Notes under the pieces: model-generated
The model's input: the letters and a program-made list of their open reading frames with translations, nothing else
Told to the model about the DNA's origin: nothing
Database searches by the model: none
Origin: an uncultured Collinsella sp.
Lineage (GTDB): Bacteria > Actinomycetota > Coriobacteriia > Coriobacteriales > Coriobacteriaceae
Direction: 5' to 3'
Assembly (NCBI GenBank): GCA_902494135.1
Contig: CABUSE010000038.1
Coordinates: 1-10,617 of the forward strand
Length of the DNA stretch: 10,617 nucleotides
Translations under genes and position numbers: made by a program
Part shown: positions 1 through 5,617 of the stretch, piece by piece
How the letters are laid out: each line of letters starts with the position of its first letter
How positions within the stretch are numbered: the stretch's first letter is position 1

Positions 1-83
1 ATGATGGACAGGCCCCAGTCGACCGCAAAGGTCTGGATGAGCTTGAGCAGCTCGAAAAGGATGTTAACGATCCAATCCCACAT
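1..83 (-). CDS. yidC: YidC/Oxa1-family membrane protein insertase, N-terminal fragment
   Basis: Only the first 27 codons are present; the gene runs off the left edge. The minus-strand ATG at 83-81 is preceded by a good ribosome binding site (GGAGG at 93-97). The visible peptide starts MWDWIVNILFELLKL and continues as a hydrophobic/amphipathic stretch, as expected at the start of a YidC lacking the large periplasmic domain of Gram-negative forms. The family inserts and folds proteins in the cytoplasmic membrane, alone or with SecYEG. The call leans on context: it lies 29 bases downstream of yidD in the conserved rpmH-rnpA-yidD-yidC cluster. The short fragment shows no catalytic or family-specific residue, so the sequence alone would not prove it. 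Confidence 0.8.
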   Translation of the reverse strand, partial: MWDWIVNILFELLKLIQTFAVDWGLSI

Positions 84-112
84 GTAAGTTTTCCTCCGAT
101 AGCGAGTGCCCG

Positions 113-337
113 CTAGGGCACAGGGTCATAACCGCCGACGTGCAGGGGATTGCAGCGAGCGATGCGCCTCACGGCAAGCCAGCAGCCTCTCAAAACACCG
201 TACTTCTCAATCGCCAGGATGGCGTATTGAGAGCACGTTGGATAATAAATGCAGGCGTCAGGCAATAAGGGCGAAATAACCTGTTGATATATGCGAATAG
301 GAGCGATGGCAACACGTCGCAAAACGTGATTGCTCAT
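113..337 (-). CDS. yidD: YidD, membrane protein insertion efficiency factor
   Basis: A 74-residue protein of the YidD (DUF37) family. This small, membrane-associated protein helps YidC insert inner-membrane proteins. It shows the family hallmarks: an amphipathic N-terminal helix (residues about 5-22, with YQQVISPLLP), the cysteine-containing core CIYYPTCSQYA at about 29-39, a basic helix ending in the RCNPLH motif, and the terminal GGYDPVP. Length is normal for the family (about 70-85). The ATG at 337-335 has a strong GGGGAGGAG ribosome binding site. It overlaps the rnpA stop by 4 bases (ATGA, 334-337), so translation of the two is probably coupled. Start and identity are both secure. Confidence 0.96.
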   Translation of the reverse strand: MSNHVLRRVAIAPIRIYQQVISPLLPDACIYYPTCSQYAILAIEKYGVLRGCWLAVRRIARCNPLHVGGYDPVP

Positions 338-672
338 CGCTCCTCCCCGGCAACGCCGGCGCGTTTCATAAGCGAACGCAATGCCTTGTCCATCTCCTGC
401 GGCGAGGAAACCCTCGTCTTGGGAGTTGCAAACAAGATGATGTCATAACCCGCAACGGGAAATCCGCAGCTGCGGGCGGCCTCGCGCATCACACGCTTAG
501 ATCGGTTGCGCACGACAGCACAACCGAGTCGTTTAGCACCAACGAAGGCGACCCTTCCGGAGTCGCCTTCGCCAACCGATTCACATATGGTCATTCGAAT
601 CAGAGGGTGATTGAAACGACGCCCCTGACTGAACACATGCTCGAAATCTTGCCGAGACTTAATAGTCTTCAT
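334..672 (-). CDS. rnpA: Ribonuclease P protein component (C5 protein)
   Basis: A 112-residue basic protein that binds the catalytic RNase P RNA and assists 5'-end maturation of tRNAs in the cytoplasm. The N-terminus (MKTIKSRQDFEHVFSQGRRF) is typical of the family. The diagnostic RNR motif is at residues 55-57 within VVRNRSKRVMREAAR, the RNA-binding helix. Length fits the usual 110-130. The ATG at 672-670 lies 20 bases after the rpmH stop. No clear Shine-Dalgarno precedes it, so translation may depend on coupling to rpmH or be intrinsically weak, which would fit the low demand for this protein relative to L34. The 3' end overlaps yidD by 4 bases. Confidence 0.96.
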   Translation of the reverse strand: MKTIKSRQDFEHVFSQGRRFNHPLIRMTICESVGEGDSGRVAFVGAKRLGCAVVRNRSKRVMREAARSCGFPVAGYDIILFATPKTRVSSPQEMDKALRSLMKRAGVAGEER

Positions 673-692
673 GCGAGATGTGTGTATCGCTG

Positions 693-827
693 CTAGACAG
701 TGAGACGCTTGCGGCCCTTGGCGCGACGACGGGCGAGCACGGCACGACCACCCTTAGTGGCCATACGGGCACGGAAGCCATGGGTCTTGGCACGCTTACG
801 CTTATTAGGCTGATACGTACGCTTCAT
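693..827 (-). CDS. rpmH: 50S ribosomal protein L34
   Basis: A 44-residue, strongly basic ribosomal protein of the large subunit. The sequence begins MKRTYQPNKRKRAKTHGF and contains the family-typical RMATKGGRAVLARRRAKGRKRL. The ATG at 827-825 was chosen because a perfect GGAGGAA ribosome binding site lies 7-8 bases upstream (834-840) and 44 residues is the standard family length. The same reading frame is open to an ATG at 887, but that would add 20 unrelated residues through the leader hairpin, and I reject it. This is the first gene of the leftward rpmH-rnpA-yidD-yidC cluster, transcribed away from the origin from the promoter at 900-929. Confidence 0.97.
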   Translation of the reverse strand: MKRTYQPNKRKRAKTHGFRARMATKGGRAVLARRRAKGRKRLTV

Positions 828-855
828 CTTAAGTTCCTCCTGCTGCATTTCGAGT

Positions 856-873
856 GTCCGCGGGGACGCGGAC
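856..873 (-). promoter_or_regulatory. GC-rich hairpin in the rpmH mRNA leader
   Basis: A perfect 7-base-pair inverted repeat (856-862 against 867-873, GTCCGCG/CGCGGAC) with a 4-base loop. It lies between the predicted transcription start (about 893) and the rpmH ribosome binding site (834-840). There is no following T-run, so it does not look like a simple terminator. It could protect the 5' end of the transcript or act in autogenous control. The structure is seen directly; the role is a guess. Confidence 0.5.
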
Positions 874-899
874 GCAGATATAGACACGTGAGCTTGAAG

Positions 900-929
900 A
901 TTGTAGGGAAATCAATGTTCAAATGTCAA
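900..929 (-). promoter_or_regulatory. Sigma-70-type promoter for rpmH-rnpA-yidD-yidC
   Basis: On the minus strand there is a perfect -35 TTGACA (929-924), an 18-base spacer and a near-consensus -10 TACAAT (905-900). The predicted transcription start is near 893, giving a leader of about 65 bases before the rpmH ATG. This is the strongest promoter match in the window and fits a ribosomal-protein gene. It lies next to the origin boxes, so DnaA bound there could influence it. Confidence 0.8.
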
Positions 930-1172
930 GAAATCAAAGGTAAAAGGTTGCGCAGTTCACACGGTTCCCCCATAAGCCAAGCTCGATTTAGCGGTGCATG
1001 GCAACTTTTCATGATATTTCATCGAGTTTTCAACAGGTCATGTTGGCAATGTTGAGAACTTTTCGTCCGTTTTCCAAAGTTTTCAACAGGTTTTGAAAGT
1101 TTGTCGAAAGATGAGAAACATTGCACGGTGAGCTACTATTTGTTCGAAACCTTTTGGAAGATTGCGAGCGGC
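930..1172. other. Upstream oriC segment between rpmH promoter and the first rightward gene
   Basis: A gene-free stretch between two divergent transcription units. It is clearly more AT-rich than the flanking genes, with many T- and A-runs. The right half (1025-1110) holds a cluster of repeated TTTTCAACA-type boxes; the left half (930-1020) shows no repeat or gene that I can name. A -10-like TACTAT at 1134-1139 could serve the rightward gene with its ATG at 1173, but no good -35 accompanies it. An alternative start (TTG at 1101) would extend that gene into this segment. Confidence 0.65.
1025..1110. repeat. DnaA-box cluster (upstream part of oriC)
   Basis: Three strong boxes are seen. TTTTCAACA is at 1027-1035 and 1080-1088 on the plus strand, both inside the identical 13-mer AGTTTTCAACAGG (1025-1037 and 1078-1090). 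TTCTCAACA lies on the minus strand at 1050-1058, in AGTTCTCAACA. A weaker variant, CTTTCGACA, lies on the minus strand at 1102-1110. The boxes differ from the canonical TTATCCACA at positions 3 and 6. I infer DnaA binding from their repetition, their confinement to the dnaA region and the matching change in DnaA domain IV. No experiment is visible here. Confidence 0.75.
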
Positions 1173-2525
1173 ATGTCTGACGACTTTTACACCATGGTCG
1201 ATTCCGGAGACCCGGCACCCGACAACGAGCACATCACCGGCGTGCGCGAAGAGCGTGACGAAGGTGAACAGACGACAACGCAGGCGCCAAAAGCCATGTA
1301 CGCCGCGCGCATCGCCGTCTATGACGACATGCTGTCGACACCGCGTGTGATCGTCATCGATCCGCAAGATGTCCGCACGTATTTGGAAGAGACGACCAAC
1401 ACCGTCTACCAGTGCATGAAAGAACAAGGTGGCCATATCTCGCTCATGGTCATCCGCGAGATTGTCGAAAACTTTATCCACGCACACTTTGCAGAGCCCA
1501 TCATCTCGATTCTGGACGGCGGAGACACCATCCGCTTTGCTGACCAAGGACCCGGCATCGACGACAAGGAACGCGCTTTCGACTTTGGCGTTACCAGCGC
1601 AAACAGCAAGATGAAGCGCTATATCCGTGGAACCGGAGCAGGGTTTCCCATGGTGCAGGAGTATTTGGAAAACGCCGGCGGTGCCGTATCCATCGAGGAC
1701 AACATGGGCAACGGCACCGTGGTTACGGTAAGCCTGAACCCTAAACGCGTGCAGGAAATCGAGCGTGCCGGCGGACGCGGTGCTGCCGTGCGGCCCGAGA
1801 CGGAGCAGCCCACATATCCCCTGCCGGGAGCTTTTGCGCAGCAGCCCATGGCAACGCAGCAGATGCAGCCCCCCGTGGGGCAGATGCAGCAGCCCGGAAT
1901 GCTTCCCACACAAGAGCCCCAGGCGGCATCTATGTCGATGACGCCAAACATGCCAGAGGCCATGCCGCTGGCAGATCAGGATGCAGCAGCAATGCAGCAG
2001 GCGACGGGGGCACCGGGTGGCCAGCAAATGGGCTATCAGCCGTACCAACGGGGATATCCATATCAGCAGATGCCGCCACTGGGGTATGGCCAGCAGTTCC
2101 CGCAGCAGTACCAGCAGGGATATCAGCAGCCGTACCAGCAGATGCCGCAGCAGCAGTACAACCCCTGGGCCCAACAGATGCCTCTGCAGCCTTACCAACA
2201 GTGGCCTCAAAGTTTTCAACAGCAAATGCCGCCGATGCAGAGTTCTCAACAACCAGCAGCTCAAATGATGTATCCTAATGCAGCAAATCAGTATGCGCAG
2301 CCACAACCGGACGTGTTCGTAAGCGATCGCGGCAACGCCGCGCTGGGCTATCTGGCGCAAAATCAAGCGTGCGGTGCAACCGATCTGGCGAGGGCGTTTG
2401 GAAACTCGGCCCCCACTTGGTCACGCACGCTCAATGACTTGGCGCAGGCCGGCTTGGTCATCAAGCATGGCCAGAAATACCATCTGACCGAACTCGGCGC
2501 CGCTCGCGTGCGAGCTCAGAGCTAA
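1173..2525 (+). CDS. GHKL ATPase - Gln/Pro-rich linker - winged-helix protein, unknown function
   Basis: A protein of about 450 residues that I do not recognise by name. An N-terminal GHKL ATPase domain (about 50-200) has an N box with E99-N100 (REIVENFIHA), a G1 box DQGPGI at 124-129, and a G2 box GTGAGF at 153-158 followed by a typical IEDNMGNGTVVTVSL strand. No phosphoacceptor-histidine dimerisation domain, membrane segment or receiver domain is seen, so it is not an ordinary sensor kinase; anti-sigma-factor (SpoIIAB-like) or MutL/gyrase-type ATPases are other relatives. Residues about 210-378 are low-complexity, rich in Gln, Pro, Met and Tyr. Residues about 382-448 look like a winged helix (RAFGNSAPTWSRTLNDLAQAG, then a TELG wing). 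The start is uncertain: ATG 1173 is preferred, and TTG 1101 would add 24 residues; neither has a good ribosome binding site. It ends 15 bases before dnaA, suggesting co-expression. Confidence 0.85.
   Translation: MSDDFYTMVDSGDPAPDNEHITGVREERDEGEQTTTQAPKAMYAARIAVYDDMLSTPRVIVIDPQDVRTYLEETTNTVYQCMKEQGGHISLMVIREIVENFIHAHFAEPIISILDGGDTIRFADQGPGIDDKERAFDFGVTSANSKMKRYIRGTGAGFPMVQEYLENAGGAVSIEDNMGNGTVVTVSLNPKRVQEIERAGGRGAAVRPETEQPTYPLPGAFAQQPMATQQMQPPVGQMQQPGMLPTQEPQAASMSMTPNMPEAMPLADQDAAAMQQATGAPGGQQMGYQPYQRGYPYQQMPPLGYGQQFPQQYQQGYQQPYQQMPQQQYNPWAQQMPLQPYQQWPQSFQQQMPPMQSSQQPAAQMMYPNAANQYAQPQPDVFVSDRGNAALGYLAQNQACGATDLARAFGNSAPTWSRTLNDLAQAGLVIKHGQKYHLTELGAARVRAQS
2211..2251 (+). repeat. Two DnaA-box-like sites inside the low-complexity coding region
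   Basis: AGTTTTCAACA at 2211-2221 and AGTTCTCAACA at 2241-2251 match, over 11 bases, the two box variants found at 1025-1090. They share orientation and start exactly 30 bases apart, close to three helical turns. They are read as Gln-Ser-Phe-Gln-Gln and Gln-Ser-Ser-Gln-Gln. Both use CAA for Gln and lie in a part of the Gln-rich segment where CAA becomes common, whereas the earlier part is mostly CAG. A role as DnaA-binding sites is inferred. Confidence 0.55.
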
Positions 2526-2540
2526 AGAACGGGAGAGACA

Positions 2541-4265
2541 GTGGACGAGGAAGCAAGCATCATCCTGGGGGATGCCATCGCCTTTTGCCAGCGCGACGGC
2601 CAAGATGCACGCCTCATCAACATGCTGGGGCAATCGCGGGCCATAAGCCTGACCGAAGATACGCTCACGATCGAGGCCCCCTCGCGCTTTGCCATCGCGC
2701 AGCTCAAAAAGCATCAGCCGACTATTGAGGCCTATCTGGAAGAAATCGCCTTTGCACCGATCGCGCTCGACATCGTGGCACCGCAAGGCGCCGCAACGGA
2801 ATCCGCTGCCGCGACGGCGCCCGCCACGGCTCCCGCCGCTTCCCCGGCGGCACCGACCTCCGCAGGCGACGTGCCGACAATCGAGCACCAGCACAGCGAT
2901 GTTTCCCGTGAAACCATGGCACCGTTGCCGACCGCGGCGGCGACGTCAACGAACGCACCCGTCACGCACATGCCTATCGCTCACGACGCAGCGGCGGGCG
3001 CGGATTCGGGCATTGCAATCAAGAACACGCTCTCGGCCGATGATTTTCGTCGCATGATGAACCAGATGAAGGGCGGAGCGCCGACTAAATCCACGCAAGC
3101 TGCGACCCCCGCTTCACCCATACCGGCGCCGACCGTGCCGGCCGAGCAGAATACGGATGGAGCCCCGCTCGCCGCGAACTCAAAATTTACCTTTGAGAAC
3201 TTTGTCTACGGCCCCGAAAACAGCCATGCCTATCGCTCGGCACTCAAGTTTGCCGCCCTCGCGGACGAGCGCGGCACATGCACATCACTGTTCATCTACG
3301 GCAAATCGGGCCTGGGCAAGACGCACCTGCTGCTTGCCATCAAAAACGAGCTCGCCGAGAAGTCGCCCGAGATCAAGGTCAAGTATGCCAACTCCCAGGC
3401 ATATCTGGACGACCTGATGACCGAGTTCGACCGCCAAAAGAAGAGCAACGCCCCCATCATGCAGGCGTACCACGGCGTGGACGTGCTCATCATCGATGAC
3501 ATCCAAAACATCATCGGCAAGCGCGCGAGCGTGGACTACTTTTTCCAGCTCATGGACGAGTTCATCCGCAACAACAAGAAGGTCGTCATCGCGGCAGACC
3601 GTGCCCCCAAGGACCTGAGCATGGACGAGCGTCTGACCAGCCGCTTCAACGCCGGCATGCTCTGCCTGGTCGCAGAGCCCAGCTACGAGATGAAATACAA
3701 GATCTTGCAGCGCTATTACGAGAACACCATCGTCGCCGCTCCCGAGGCAGGCGACGACTCGCTGCTGGCGGCCTATGGGGGCGACGGCGGACACCTGACC
3801 GACGAGCACTTTAAACACATGGCCGAGGTCTCGGGCACCAACATCCGCGAACTCGAGAGCTTTTGCGAGCGCTGCGCCGGCGAGGCGGGCGACCGCGAGC
3901 GCGAGGGCGGGGAGCTCACCTTTGACGATATCGACGCCATCGCCAGCCAGTACTTCGACACATCGGCCAAAAAGATCAACGTCCAGACGGTTCAGTCCGT
4001 CATCGAAGAGCAGTACGGCGTGACGCACGAGGAGCTCATCGGCCCGCGTCGCAACGCCAATATCGCCAAAGCACGCCATATCGCTATCTACCTGGCCATC
4101 GAGATGTGCGAGATGACGACCACGGCGGTGGGCGCCGAATTTGGCAACCGCAACCACTCGACCGTCAGCACGAGCTACAAAAAGGTCCAGAAGATGATCC
4201 AGGAAGACCGTACCGTCACCGAAGACCTCAAATCGCTGCGCGATAAAATTACACTGCGCTCGTAG
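2541..4265 (+). CDS. dnaA: Chromosomal replication initiator protein DnaA
   Basis: A 574-residue AAA+ initiator that binds oriC boxes and melts the origin. Domain I (about 1-80) is a recognisable helicase/partner-interaction domain. Domain II (about 82-212) is a long Ala/Pro/Thr-rich linker, which explains the length against 440-470 in many bacteria. Domain III starts at KFTFENF (215) and has Walker A GKSGLGKT (254-261), Walker B LIIDDIQ (316-322), a sensor-1-like AADRAPKDL, the arginine-finger region DERLTSRF, and sensor-2 TNIRELES. Domain IV carries the DNA-binding helix-turn-helix. R504 matches E. coli R399, but the recognition motif is GNRNHSTV (535-542) where E. coli has GGRDHTTV, and E. 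coli P423 is replaced by T528. The GTG start has GGGAG about 5 bases upstream. The stop is followed by the downstream origin segment. Confidence 0.98.
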   Translation: MDEEASIILGDAIAFCQRDGQDARLINMLGQSRAISLTEDTLTIEAPSRFAIAQLKKHQPTIEAYLEEIAFAPIALDIVAPQGAATESAAATAPATAPAASPAAPTSAGDVPTIEHQHSDVSRETMAPLPTAAATSTNAPVTHMPIAHDAAAGADSGIAIKNTLSADDFRRMMNQMKGGAPTKSTQAATPASPIPAPTVPAEQNTDGAPLAANSKFTFENFVYGPENSHAYRSALKFAALADERGTCTSLFIYGKSGLGKTHLLLAIKNELAEKSPEIKVKYANSQAYLDDLMTEFDRQKKSNAPIMQAYHGVDVLIIDDIQNIIGKRASVDYFFQLMDEFIRNNKKVVIAADRAPKDLSMDERLTSRFNAGMLCLVAEPSYEMKYKILQRYYENTIVAAPEAGDDSLLAAYGGDGGHLTDEHFKHMAEVSGTNIRELESFCERCAGEAGDREREGGELTFDDIDAIASQYFDTSAKKINVQTVQSVIEEQYGVTHEELIGPRRNANIAKARHIAIYLAIEMCEMTTTAVGAEFGNRNHSTVSTSYKKVQKMIQEDRTVTEDLKSLRDKITLRS

Positions 4266-4278
4266 GGAAATAGAGACA

Positions 4279-4300
4279 CCTGTTGAAAACTTGTCGAAAC
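4279..4300 (-). repeat. DnaA box pair downstream of dnaA
   Basis: The minus strand of 4279-4291 reads AGTTTTCAACAGG, identical over 13 bases to the two upstream boxes at 1025-1037 and 1078-1090 but in opposite orientation. Directly adjacent on the same strand, 4292-4300 reads GTTTCGACA, the same weaker variant family as 1102-1110. Having the same 13-mer on both sides of dnaA supports a split origin. Confidence 0.7.
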
Positions 4301-4456
4301 CATGGGCATAAGGTGTCTAAAACCCAACCCGCGGTGGTGAAAAGTTTTGCGCAGGTTTTGAACGTGGAAAACCACCCCCGTTGCACACAGGTTGCTGTCG
4401 ATTCTCTTTCTGGGTCTGACCTGCGTCTTTGGGAGTAATCAACAGTTTCGTCAGTG

Positions 4457-4485
4457 CTATTACTATTATTAAGATATTTATATCT
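4457..4485 (+). other. DnaA-trio-like repeats and AT-rich candidate unwinding element
   Basis: The plus strand at 4457-4471 reads CTA TTA CTA TTA TTA, five contiguous triplets. On the complementary strand these are 5'-TA(A/G) units, the form of the DnaA-trio element that guides DnaA onto single-stranded DNA in B. subtilis. A 6-base-pair AT-rich inverted repeat follows directly (AGATAT/ATATCT, 4472-4485), and the surrounding 50 bases are the most AT-rich stretch I see in the window. I infer this is the duplex unwinding element. Part of it may instead, or also, be promoter sequence for dnaN. Confidence 0.65.
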
Positions 4486-4503
4486 AAAGAAAGGTATTAA
4501 AAG

Positions 4504-5607
4504 ATGAAGTTCACCGTCAGCCAGAGCTCGCTTACACAAGCCATCGGCGTCGTTATGAAGGGTGTCGCTTCGGCGTCCACCCTTCCCATCCTGTCGGGCG
4601 TGCTCGTCAAGGCGCAAGACGGCATCTTGGAATTCCAGACCTCTAACTACACCATCTCGATCCGTCATCGCATCGCGGCACATGTCGAAGAAGGGGGCGA
4701 GATGGTTATCCCTTGTAAGATGCTCTCCAATATCACCAAGACCCTCCCCGATGCCCCGGTCACCTTTGAGCTGTCCGAGCGCCAGGTGCTGATTGGTTGT
4801 GAGAAGAGCTCTTTCCGCCTGAACACGCTCGATGCCAATGACTTCCCCGAGTTTCCGGCCTATGCCATCGAGAGCGCCGTGGAACTGCCGACCGATATCT
4901 TGTCCGAAATGGTCGGCCGCGTGTGGCGCGTCACCTCGACTGACAAGGCCCGCCCCATCCTGGGTGGCGTGCACATGAAGGTCGAGAACAACACCGTGCG
5001 CCTGGTGGCGACCGATTCCTTCCGCTTGGCCGTGTGCGATACGCAGGTCGAGACCTCAACCCTCGAGGGCTCCTTTGAACTCAACGTTCCGGCCGACGCC
5101 TTTAACGACGCGCTGAACATCATGGCCAGCCAGGCGACCATCATGATCGGGGCTACCGACACCCAGGTCGTCTTTGAGGCCGGCAACACCACCTACGTGT
5201 CGCGCCGCATCGAGGGCGTGTACCCCAACTACAAGCAGCTCATCCCCGATTCGTGCGTGACGAGCGTCAAGATCGACGTCGCCGCCTTTAACGCCGCCCT
5301 CAAACGCGTGGCCGTTATCGCGAGCGCCAACCCCGCCGTCAAGTTCGAGATCGATGTCGAGAACGGGCAGATGGGCCTGTCCTCCATTTCCAATGACCAG
5401 GACCTTGCGCAGGAGACGATCGATGTCGAGGCCGAGGGCGAGTCGGGCACCATCGCCTTCAACTACCACTACATCTTTGGCTGCCTCAATGCCCTGTCCA
5501 AGGAGAAGGAGATCACGCTGGAGCTCAAGAGCTACTCGCAGGCGGGCATCTTCAAGTCCTACGACAAGATCAACTACCTGTACCTGGTCATGCCGGTCCG
5601 CATCTAG
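4504..5607 (+). CDS. dnaN: DNA polymerase III beta subunit (sliding clamp)
   Basis: A 367-residue sliding clamp that forms a ring dimer around DNA and tethers the replicative polymerase and many repair proteins. Length and sequence fit the three-domain family: MKFTVSQSSL at the N-terminus, the ARPIL turn and TDSFRLAV in the middle domain, EGVYPNYKQLIP at the start of the third domain, and the C-terminal LVMPVRI that forms part of the partner-binding pocket. The ATG at 4504 follows GAAAGG with about 9 bases spacing. It is separated from dnaA by the origin segment, so it probably has its own promoter in or near the AT-rich tract, though I could not pick one convincingly. recF follows after 10 bases. 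Confidence 0.98.
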   Translation: MKFTVSQSSLTQAIGVVMKGVASASTLPILSGVLVKAQDGILEFQTSNYTISIRHRIAAHVEEGGEMVIPCKMLSNITKTLPDAPVTFELSERQVLIGCEKSSFRLNTLDANDFPEFPAYAIESAVELPTDILSEMVGRVWRVTSTDKARPILGGVHMKVENNTVRLVATDSFRLAVCDTQVETSTLEGSFELNVPADAFNDALNIMASQATIMIGATDTQVVFEAGNTTYVSRRIEGVYPNYKQLIPDSCVTSVKIDVAAFNAALKRVAVIASANPAVKFEIDVENGQMGLSSISNDQDLAQETIDVEAEGESGTIAFNYHYIFGCLNALSKEKEITLELKSYSQAGIFKSYDKINYLYLVMPVRI

Positions 5608-5617
5608 CAACTGCCCT

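Larger units (their letters stand above)
4266..4503. other. Downstream oriC segment between dnaA and dnaN
   Basis: A 238-base gene-free interval that reads as the core of the replication origin. From left to right it contains a perfect DnaA box on the minus strand (4281-4289), a weaker variant (4292-4300), a degenerate copy of the upstream box array (4343-4362), a possible weak box TAATCAACA (4436-4444), five DnaA-trio-like triplets (4457-4471), an AT-rich hairpin (4472-4485) and the dnaN ribosome binding site (GAAAGG, 4489-4494). The order box, trio, AT-rich tract resembles the unwinding module of Bacillus subtilis oriC, which also lies between dnaA and dnaN. The function is inferred. Confidence 0.75.

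Noticed and set aside
828..887. N-terminal extension of L34 by 20 residues
   Set aside because: The ATG at 827 has a perfect ribosome binding site and gives the standard 44-residue protein; the extension translates the leader hairpin.
678..1055. Long plus-strand open frame across rpmH and the origin
   Set aside because: It is antisense to rpmH, has no family-like sequence and crosses the rpmH promoter; L34 on the other strand is certain.
1474..1482. Near-canonical DnaA box TTATCCACG inside the GHKL gene
   Set aside because: It encodes part of the conserved N-box motif (NFIHA), so the sequence is explained by the protein; a lone match is not convincing, although the variant TTTTCGACA on the minus strand at 1463-1471 is adjacent.
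1801..2310. Q-rich segment as a tandem-repeat array or frameshifted region
   Set aside because: The frame stays open into a folded winged-helix domain and the CAG-rich units are irregular, so it is a genuine low-complexity linker rather than an artefact or a regular repeat.
1083..2366. Long minus-strand open frame of 427 codons opposite the GHKL gene
   Set aside because: It is a Leu/His/Arg-rich shadow of the plus-strand Gln-rich coding region, with no recognisable domain; the plus strand has clear ATPase motifs.
4274..4318. 8-base-pair inverted repeat AGACACCT/AGGTGTCT as a dnaA terminator
   Set aside because: The loop is 29 bases and there is no T-run; it encloses a DnaA box, so it may be incidental or part of the origin rather than a terminator.
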